Shown here piece after piece: positions 27,578-34,322 of a DNA stretch of 34,322 nucleotides (position 1 is its first letter; each line of letters begins with the position of its first letter). A program made the position numbers and the translations under genes. The notes under the pieces were generated by a model. It saw only the letters and a list, made by a program, of their open reading frames with translations. It had not been told where the DNA came from and did not search any database. Source of the stretch: Candidatus Peribacteraceae bacterium (GTDB lineage Bacteria > Patescibacteriota > Gracilibacteria > Peribacterales > Peribacteraceae); the NCBI GenBank assembly GCA_028711445.1, contig JAQTSD010000015.1, forward strand, positions 1 to 34,322, given 5' to 3'.

Positions 27578-29737
27578 TTATGAGAAAATATTTGTAAATA
27601 TGGCTTCTAATTCTGGTTTTGTGGTTGTCCCATCTGCAATAACTGGACAACAAGCGAGAGCTTGCTCCTTGGTTTTTATTTCATCGCAAGCAGCCAGCGC
27701 ATTTGTCACCTTGTCGGCACCATAACCTCCAACTCTAGAAGGATAATATTCCTCAATAGAACCCTTTATTAAAATATTAACTCCTGCCGCCCTTATTGCA
27801 TTCGCAAGTGCTATTTTCTTTGGCATTAATTCAGAGCGACTTCTTAGTGCATTTCTTATCAAAAAATATTCTTCATCACTAAAAAGTGATTCAATAGTGT
27901 CTACTTCCTGAGCCGTAGGTGGAGTGCCAGCGACCATACGTCCTGTAATTGCCTTAACCTCATTGTATCTTTCGAGAAAAGTTCGTGAACTAGAAATACG
28001 CCTAGCTTCATCTGCCGTAATCGAGGTTTCTTGGCTACTGGCAACTAATCTTCTTGCCTCTTGTATAAGGTCACTTTGTTTTGATTGGTGAGCACTCATA
28101 TCGCCAAGTTCTGTGAATTTATCAACTACGCAATCAAGATCCGCAATAATTCTAACCTCTACTCCAAAACATTCAAAAAATGTTCGATAACGTTTGAAAT
28201 TCCCCTTACCCCCTATTTTTACTAATGCAATATTCTTAAAATCGAAGTCCCAGTCCTTGCTCAAAGTTTTTGATATGTGCTTTAGATAAATTAAATCCGA
28301 ATCTCCTTCTACTAATACAACTCTATTACAAAAAAACCCTGCATTATTATTTTCGTAACAAATTGTTTGGAATGCCTCTCTCTTTGATAAATCATTCAAT
28401 AGATCAATTTCCCTTATCGTAGAATATGGCACCTGTGGAGCGGCCACTTCATCTTTATTAATTCTTAGAAAAGTTCCAATTCCATCGGGACACAGGAAAT
28501 AAGGCGAGTGAGTGCTCATTATCACCTGATGCTGTTTGGAAATACTAACCAAAGCATCATATAAAATTCTTTGGCCTCTTGGGTGCAGATACAGCTCTGG
28601 TTCTTCGAATAGGAATAAATATCGCTGAGAAGGGGCAGCTTCTGCTTGATCCTCGCGTTTATTACGAAGTTCTACGTGTGTTCTAAGCAGCGCAAACATT
28701 ACAGCACGTTTTACCCCGTCACCTTTTGACTCTACTTCGCCATCAACTCCGTCGTTCAAAAAAAGTTTCGCGTTTCCGAATATAGTTTTTAATTCTGGTG
28801 GAGGAATTTTAATTTCAAGTTTCATTTGCTGGAACTGCGCTGCTAAATTTTCTGCTAATGCCTTTTCAATCTCCATTATTTCCTCTAAGCGTTCATCAAC
28901 TTTTTCACCTCTTTCATTAACAATGCAGTTCAAATGCTTGTTGAGTTCTGTAAATGATTCTGCGATTGCTGAGATTTTTGGGCTTTTCGAGACTGTTTCA
29001 AGCAAAAATTTTAAAATTTTCCCAAAACTCGTTGCCTCCTTTGTTTTAAGTTCATCAGAAATGTCTTTTACCGCTGGTACATAAATAATTTCTGGAAAGA
29101 CAGCATAAATGCTTTCTGGTATTCCAGTTGTCAGGCCCATTTCCTTTTCGACAAGTTGGCCAGAAGGGAGAGAATTTATATAATTTTCGATCAGTTCTCT
29201 AAACCCTTTTTGAGTAGTGACTCCGTTTGCATTTGCGCTAACCTCAGGATAAGAAGCCAATACTGCAGTTTTAAGTTGGGCACCACTTTTTCCTGACATA
29301 ACTTCATCGATCTTTTCTTGATCAAACCTTAAATCGGAAGGTCTTAAGCCAATATAATTCAATGAGTTTGAGCCATCGACCTTATATCTTCTTACAAGTT
29401 TAAGCTTGTCGTTCACCACAAGCTTGGCAATTTTTTCCCTGTGGCTTTCATCCAATTTACTAAGTTCATTAGAATCTAAACCTTCGAATTGAAGAGTGAT
29501 TGCGATGTCTTTTTCTCTGTCATAGAAATCTTCCTTTTTCAATTTCTCTGGCTTAAAAAATAAATTTAATCCAATTAAAAACGAGGACTTTCCAGCATTG
29601 TTCTCGCCAACAATTGTTACAAGTGAAGATAGGGTAGGAGCAACCTCTTTTAATGACCGAAAATTATCTACTTTTGTACTGGTAATGTGCATTTGAGAGT
29701 GGGAAGCATATTTAGATTCTAGACCAATTTCAGACAT
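27578..29737 (-). CDS. OLD-family ATP-dependent endonuclease (ABC-type ATPase + TOPRIM)
   Basis: VDNFRSLKE...IVGENNAGKSSFLIGLNLFF Walker A; YLFLFEEPELYLHPRGQRILYDAL; HQVIMSTHSPYF; VVLVEGDSDLIYLKHI, KIGGKGNFKRY...VRIIADLDCVVDKF TOPRIM. Confidence 0.9.
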   Translation of the reverse strand: MSEIGLESKYASHSQMHITSTKVDNFRSLKEVAPTLSSLVTIVGENNAGKSSFLIGLNLFFKPEKLKKEDFYDREKDIAITLQFEGLDSNELSKLDESHREKIAKLVVNDKLKLVRRYKVDGSNSLNYIGLRPSDLRFDQEKIDEVMSGKSGAQLKTAVLASYPEVSANANGVTTQKGFRELIENYINSLPSGQLVEKEMGLTTGIPESIYAVFPEIIYVPAVKDISDELKTKEATSFGKILKFLLETVSKSPKISAIAESFTELNKHLNCIVNERGEKVDERLEEIMEIEKALAENLAAQFQQMKLEIKIPPPELKTIFGNAKLFLNDGVDGEVESKGDGVKRAVMFALLRTHVELRNKREDQAEAAPSQRYLFLFEEPELYLHPRGQRILYDALVSISKQHQVIMSTHSPYFLCPDGIGTFLRINKDEVAAPQVPYSTIREIDLLNDLSKREAFQTICYENNNAGFFCNRVVLVEGDSDLIYLKHISKTLSKDWDFDFKNIALVKIGGKGNFKRYRTFFECFGVEVRIIADLDCVVDKFTELGDMSAHQSKQSDLIQEARRLVASSQETSITADEARRISSSRTFLERYNEVKAITGRMVAGTPPTAQEVDTIESLFSDEEYFLIRNALRSRSELMPKKIALANAIRAAGVNILIKGSIEEYYPSRVGGYGADKVTNALAACDEIKTKEQALACCPVIADGTTTKPELEAIFTNIFS

Positions 29738-29751
29738 ACGCTATAATGCGC

Positions 29752-29876
29752 CTGACCCAACTTGCCGTGGGGCTTTCTATGCCCCGCCTACATCATCGCT
29801 CAGTGCAGAAAGGGGCGTCTTGCCTCGGTCAACGCACTGACGATGTAGGGCAACCTTATCGGCAACGTTGGGTCAG
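29752..29876. repeat. ~125-bp imperfect long inverted repeat / structured element
   Basis: Outer arms CTGACCCAACTTGCCG (29752-29767) and CGGCAACGTTGGGTCAG (29860-29876); inner arms CCTACATC..CAGTGC (29787-29806) and GCACTG..GATGTAGG (29834-29849); sub-hairpin GGGGC-TTTCTAT-GCCCC. Confidence 0.8.
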
Positions 29877-29921
29877 CCGAGCAGGGTGCCCCTTCTTGCA
29901 TATTTCTTCTCCCATAAAATT

Positions 29922-30212
29922 ATGGTCAAACAGGAGCAGCCAGCATCTGCGAAAAAAATGCGCGAAGAAATGAAACAAATGGCTCGGGAAGGTCGCGCAA
30001 AGAAGAATGATCCAAAGGCTCAAGCTGCCCTTGCACGCGAGATACGTGCTGCAAAGAACGCAAAGCAGCAAAAGAAAGTTCAAGAACCCCTCACTTGCCC
30101 TCGCTGTGGCTCAGCTCAATTCACTGCACAACGCCGTGGCTTCGAACTACAGCGTACGAGGAAGAAACCTAGTCTGGGAGCTGCGCTCTCCCTTCAAACA
30201 GGCTTCGAATAA
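29922..30212 (+). CDS. Small basic protein with one CxxC zinc-knuckle-like motif
   Basis: MVKQEQPASAKKMREEMKQMAREGRAKKNDPKAQAALAREIRAAKNAKQQKKVQEPLTCPRCGSAQFTAQRRGF... Confidence 0.5.
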   Translation: MVKQEQPASAKKMREEMKQMAREGRAKKNDPKAQAALAREIRAAKNAKQQKKVQEPLTCPRCGSAQFTAQRRGFELQRTRKKPSLGAALSLQTGFE

Positions 30213-30228
30213 AGCCTTTTGTCCTGAA

Positions 30229-30313
30229 TGGTGGGCCGGGAGGGACTCGAACCCCCGAAGCCGTAAGGCACCGCGTTTACAGCGCGGCGGAATTGCCACT
30301 ATCCGACCGACCC
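30229..30313 (-). tRNA. tRNA-Tyr (anticodon GTA), encoded CCA, long variable arm
   Basis: Minus strand GGGTCGG...CCGCG CTGTAAA CGCGG...GGGGG TTCGAGT CCCTC CCGGCCC ACCA; 7-bp acceptor, anticodon at 30278-30280, class II variable arm. Confidence 0.95.
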
Positions 30314-30472
30314 ACGAGCAACAATGGAAAACGAAAGAGCGGAATGCATTCCGGAGGACTCGTCCCGCACCGGAGCCGAAGGCGACTGGTGTTGGGGCCG
30401 ACCCACGAAGCGAAAGAAGCATACCGCAGTCTTCTTCCAGTGCAACGCACAAAGCCGGTCTACCCTTGTGTC

Positions 30473-30745
30473 TTAAGCCACCCCCAGCGCCTTCGCGAGC
30501 TTGGGCGGTTTTCCGCCGAGGATCGGGTAGAGCATCATCCGTATGCCGTAGGCCATCACGCCGATGGCTGCGGCGACACCGAGCGGTTGGGCGATGATAT
30601 CGATCGTCTTGAGCGTGGCGGACCCAGCTGTTTCTTTCGTCACTTTTGCCAAAGCCGAAAGTTTGCTCGCAGTCTGTGCCTTGACGGCCTCCTCTGCGGC
30701 GACAACTGGTATCGTATTGTCGGAGTTGATTGCTTCCAATCCCAT
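30473..30745 (-). CDS. Small hypothetical protein with one hydrophobic segment
   Basis: MGLEAINSDNTIPVVAAEEAVKAQTASKLSALAKVTKETAGSATLKTIDIIAQPLGVAAAIGVMAYGIRMMLYPILGG... Confidence 0.5.
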   Translation of the reverse strand: MGLEAINSDNTIPVVAAEEAVKAQTASKLSALAKVTKETAGSATLKTIDIIAQPLGVAAAIGVMAYGIRMMLYPILGGKPPKLAKALGVA

Positions 30746-31028
30746 CTTAATATTATATAATAAAATAAAAAGAATGTAAAATGGTTGCATCTGCTCTCAG
30801 GAACCAGTAAAAAGTGCATCTCAGATTTTGAAAACAGATGGAATCTGAGTTTCGTTCTTTGTCAGGACAGGCACGGGAAGTTTTTCGCGTGGCGAGCGGC
30901 CGCTGAAGTTCTCGTGTGAGAATTGCAGCGGCTGCTCCCGCGTCGGGAGAGCGCTTGGGCGTGGACGAATATTCAGTCGGCAAAGGCTTGTCGACACACG
31001 CATGAGGCGCGGAGCTGAATGGAGATGA

Positions 31029-31916
31029 ATGACTATGACCAATGGTAGTGGTGTGAGCGGGGATGTGGGTATCCGGTCCGAGGTGATCGCCCTTTATCCG
31101 CTGGTTCGTTGTCTGAAGGCGGCGGAGGCGGAGCTCGGGGGGAATCGGGTCTGGGCCACCACGACTCCGGAACAGGAGATCTTCTACCCATTCTATGTGT
31201 GGGGGGAGAAACAACGGTCGCACGCTTTCCTTCCTGAGGCAGAGTGCATCGCCACACGCAATATGGCGGCGTATCGCCAGTTCGTGCAGCAGCGCAGCTT
31301 CCGCGGTGTCGAGGTTCCGGCAGCGTTCACTCCCGGCGGACTGGGGATCGCAAGCGTGTTTCGGCTCGCTCCCCGCTGCAAGCATGCGGCGACGCCTACA
31401 TGTATCAAGGGCTATCACTGCGGTATGTACTTGGAGGGCGTGCATGTCTTCCGTACGGTGGGCTCTGCGAAGTTCGTTGCGGAACTGGAGACCGAGCAAG
31501 GTGACCGGATCTACCTGTCTCCCTTGCCCGACGCGCTCCCCAAGGAGCTGCCAAATGGGTTTGCGATTGCGGATTTCGTCGACGGAGTGCATCACGGTTT
31601 GAAGGCGTTCGAACCTTCATCCATCATCGTACCAGCGGTGGACTTCGTGGATGTCACCGATTTTCGGTGGATGCAGGGAATGCACACCGTGGACGCCGAG
31701 GAGTTGCCGGCCGTGATCGAAGCCGCAGTGGGCAAGGTGGATTTCCAGATGACGTTCCCCGAGAGAGCGGTATCTCCCGGGCAGAATCTACCCGATCCGG
31801 ACGTTGTCTTCGACGGGCCTTTCGTCCTCTGGGTGGAGCGGAGAGACATACACAATCCACTTCTCATCTCCGTGATTGCACAAGACTCCTGGAGAAAGAG
31901 ACCCTGTGCCGACTGA
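31029..31916 (+). CDS. Hypothetical protein with serpin-like C-terminal pattern
   Basis: ORF preceded by GGAGATGA; C-terminal LPDPDVVFDGPFVLWVERRDIHNPLLISVIAQD resembles the serpin C-terminal pattern (P-x-V-x-F-x(2)-PF-x(n)-PL-x(4)-V). Confidence 0.5.
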   Translation: MTMTNGSGVSGDVGIRSEVIALYPLVRCLKAAEAELGGNRVWATTTPEQEIFYPFYVWGEKQRSHAFLPEAECIATRNMAAYRQFVQQRSFRGVEVPAAFTPGGLGIASVFRLAPRCKHAATPTCIKGYHCGMYLEGVHVFRTVGSAKFVAELETEQGDRIYLSPLPDALPKELPNGFAIADFVDGVHHGLKAFEPSSIIVPAVDFVDVTDFRWMQGMHTVDAEELPAVIEAAVGKVDFQMTFPERAVSPGQNLPDPDVVFDGPFVLWVERRDIHNPLLISVIAQDSWRKRPCAD

Positions 31917-31950
31917 TGGATTACCATCAGTGATCGTCCTGGCTTAGTAA

Positions 31951-31988
31951 GCCCCTGTCCCGCGCGAGTGGGATGGGGGCATCTTTTA
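31951..31988 (+). terminator. Intrinsic terminator
   Basis: GCCCCTGTCCC-GCGCGAGT-GGGATGGGGGC followed by ATCTTTTA. Confidence 0.6.
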
Positions 31989-32036
31989 TCGTGAAATGAT
32001 GTTGTTCTACGTAAAGCTCTTTCGATTCATTGATCT

Positions 32037-34322
32037 TCAACGTGTCACAGAAATCCTTCGCTTGTCACTCACTTCTTCGCTACGTGCTTCGACGTTGAAT
32101 GCGCCCGGAGCAGGATTCCACTCGAGGCGGAACACGGGAGGCTTGCCTATGCCGATCTTCTTTCTATCGACGAACCACTCGACACTCGTAATATCTCTTG
32201 ATGCTTGTGCTTTGAAGATGATCTTCTCCGATGCATTCGGCACGAGCGGGTCGAGTGCGAAAGCATCATTCTCCTTGGGCTCCGTGATGAGAATCCACGA
32301 AGTGTTTTGTGTGTCGGATGAAGGAGCGTTCTTTCCACAGAGGCGAGATGTGGTGCGGGGAGGTGCAGGCCAGCCGTTTTCCTGCGCCCATTGCGCACTG
32401 TCTCTTGGAAAGACGGCAAATGTTTCGAAGCGGACGAACTCTTTCGGACAATCTGCGGACGCGAGCAGGCCGTTTCGGGTGTCGATGGAGACGGACTGGA
32501 AGATGTCGTCAGGTTCCGTTGGTTCTGTTCCTTCGATGAAGTGCTCCGTGACCGTGTGTGGACAGAGGGGCGTGGGGAGCTTACCCGAGAGGGCGCACAC
32601 CGTGAGATCCGCGATGCCTTCCGGACGGACGAAATCTTTCGGGGAATACCTTCCGGCTGCCTTCAGCATCATATCGTGGAAGATCGGCCCGGCACCCGTG
32701 ACGCCCGAGGTATCGCGCATGGGCGAGTTGTCGGCATTGCCCACCCATACGCCCACGATGACATCCGGTGTGAAGCCTACCGTCCAATTGTCGCGGGAGT
32801 TTCTGGTCGTGCCTGTCTTGGCGGCGACAGGAAAGGGGAACGTGAGTGGGCCATCCGCGCCGAATTCTTCCATGCGTGCAATACCGTCGCTTAAGATATC
32901 GGTGACGAGCCACGCGACTTTCGGATCCAGAAGCTGTTCGTCGTTCGCGACCGGGTCATTGAGGAGCAGTCGCGGCTTCAAGGTGCGGCCGCTTCGGGGA
33001 AAAATGCCGTAAGCCGCCGCGAGATCGAGGAGCCGCACTTCGCCGTCTCCCAGCGTGAGTGCGAGACCGTAGTACTCGGGTGTCTCCGTGAGCGTGGTCA
33101 AGCCGGTTGCGCGCAGGAAGGAGAGGAGACGGCTGATGCCGACGTGCTCTGCAACTTTCACTGCTGCGATGTTGTAAGAGTTTGCCAGTGCTTCGCGGTA
33201 ACGCACGAGGCCGTGTGTGCCGAAATCGTAGTTGCGTGGCGTGTAAGGGTTGCCTTCCTGCGTGAAGAATTGTGTTTCCGTATCGGCAACGGTTGTGGCA
33301 GCCGTCGCGCCGTTGGAAAATGCGAGAGCGTACGTGAAGGGCTTGAGTGCGGAACCGGGCTGGCGGGAAGCGAGCACGCTGTTCACCGCGCCGTCGTGGG
33401 TCGCATCGAAGTAATCCGCGGAGCCGACCATGGCGAGCACGTCGCCCGTGCGTGCATCAAGGACGACGACAGCTGCTGACGTTACGTTCTGTTCGGCGAG
33501 TTCCTTGAGATGCACGGAGATGATACGTTCCGCATCCATTTGGAGTGCATGGTCGAGTGTCGTGAAGACGGCATCGGTGTCGAGGGCACTGGGTCTTACT
33601 TGCATCATCCACATCACGAAATGCGGTGCGCGGATCGGCACGGCGTCTTGTGCAAGCGTGATCGGTTCCGTGTTTGCATCACGCTCCTGGTTCGCCGTGA
33701 TCGCTCCTGTCTCGTGCATGGCTGCGAGCACCAGTTTCTGACGCGATTGGGCGGCCGGAAGATCGGAGAAAGGGTCGAGGGTATTGGGCGACTGTGGCAA
33801 TCCGGCCAGCAGCGCGCATTCCGCAGTGGAGAGTTCTCCTACGGATTTCCCGAAGAATGTCTTGGCTGCTGCGGCGATACCGTACGCCTGGTGCCCGAAG
33901 TATGCGCTATTGAGGTAGGCTTCGAGGATTTCATCTTTCGTGAGCTTTTGTTCAAGCTTGAAGGCGAAGAAAGCTTCTTCGATCTTGTAGAGGAACGTGC
34001 GCCGGGCAGGCTGGAAGCGGTTCCGGACCAGCTGCTGCGTGATGGTGGAGCCGCCCGATACGATGCGGCCGGCGCTGAGGTTCTGCCATGCTGCCCGAGC
34101 GATGCTCTTCAGGCTTACGCCTGGATGATTGTAGAAACCGCGGTCCTCGATGGCGAGGACGGCCTCCGTGCAGCGTGCGGGGATGTCGCGGAGCGCGACG
34201 GGCGTGTTCAGTCCGCTCTCCCGCGGGCGCACCTCGTAGAGCAGCGTGCCGTTGCGGTCGACGATGCGCGTCGCTCGGATCGAGGGAGGGGAGGTGAGGT
34301 TCCGCGGCACGGGGGCAATCCA
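32037..34322 (-). CDS. pbpC: Class A penicillin-binding protein (PbpC-like: transglycosylase + transpeptidase + C-terminal BiPBP_C-like domain); 5' end beyond the right edge
   Basis: AVLAIEDRGFYNHPGVSLKSIARAAWQNL...GGSTITQQLVRN (GT51), SRQPGSALKPFTYALA (SxxK), AAKTGTTRNSRDNW (KTGT). Frame stays open to base 34322 (WIAPVPRNLTSPPS), so the GTG at 34310 is probably not the real start. Confidence 0.9.
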   Translation of the reverse strand, partial: WIAPVPRNLTSPPSIRATRIVDRNGTLLYEVRPRESGLNTPVALRDIPARCTEAVLAIEDRGFYNHPGVSLKSIARAAWQNLSAGRIVSGGSTITQQLVRNRFQPARRTFLYKIEEAFFAFKLEQKLTKDEILEAYLNSAYFGHQAYGIAAAAKTFFGKSVGELSTAECALLAGLPQSPNTLDPFSDLPAAQSRQKLVLAAMHETGAITANQERDANTEPITLAQDAVPIRAPHFVMWMMQVRPSALDTDAVFTTLDHALQMDAERIISVHLKELAEQNVTSAAVVVLDARTGDVLAMVGSADYFDATHDGAVNSVLASRQPGSALKPFTYALAFSNGATAATTVADTETQFFTQEGNPYTPRNYDFGTHGLVRYREALANSYNIAAVKVAEHVGISRLLSFLRATGLTTLTETPEYYGLALTLGDGEVRLLDLAAAYGIFPRSGRTLKPRLLLNDPVANDEQLLDPKVAWLVTDILSDGIARMEEFGADGPLTFPFPVAAKTGTTRNSRDNWTVGFTPDVIVGVWVGNADNSPMRDTSGVTGAGPIFHDMMLKAAGRYSPKDFVRPEGIADLTVCALSGKLPTPLCPHTVTEHFIEGTEPTEPDDIFQSVSIDTRNGLLASADCPKEFVRFETFAVFPRDSAQWAQENGWPAPPRTTSRLCGKNAPSSDTQNTSWILITEPKENDAFALDPLVPNASEKIIFKAQASRDITSVEWFVDRKKIGIGKPPVFRLEWNPAPGAFNVEARSEEVSDKRRISVTR

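Noticed and set aside
25371-29737. Assigning the island pair to Gabija
   Set aside because: The partner is not a UvrD-like GajB helicase; the UvrD-like gene at 11344 is ~13 kb away, GC-rich and not part of the island.
30820-30849. CTCAGATT...AATCTGAG inverted repeat
   Set aside because: Only 8 bp with a 14-nt loop; too weak to call a feature.
1-34322. UGA recoding (Gracilibacteria/Absconditabacteria code)
   Set aside because: TGA functions as a terminal stop (e.g. the deaminase fusion and the NOL1-type methyltransferase) and no conserved gene needs UGA read-through.

Overview
This is a GC-rich bacterial chromosomal window, and its gene content and style suggest a Peregrinibacteria/CPR-like lineage (inference only). 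It carries mostly housekeeping genes: a GNAT (RimI-like) fusion protein, leuS, two methyltransferases (one NOL1/NOP2/sun type), dnaG, rpoD, a UvrD-type helicase-nuclease, rdgB, ftsK, an NAD-dependent epimerase, a P-loop kinase/dCMP deaminase fusion, a coiled-coil glycosyltransferase, tRNA-Tyr and a class A PBP (PbpC-like). A visibly AT-rich island (about 25.37-29.74 kb) holds a tightly packed two-gene operon: an OLD-family ATPase/TOPRIM nuclease followed by a PD-(D/E)xK (Mrr-like) nuclease fused to a STAND-like P-loop NTPase. This is the best candidate for an undescribed antiviral system, and a ~125 bp long imperfect inverted repeat sits directly upstream of it. Other notable signals are: -10-like TATACT hexamers 5-10 nt before many start codons, suggesting leaderless transcription; a C-terminal zinc ribbon on the primary sigma factor; a shared Cys-rich motif in two secreted proteins; a duplicated UvrD C-terminal tail; period-9 purine/pyrimidine inverted tracts before rpoD; perfect intergenic palindromes; and a possible divergent serpin.
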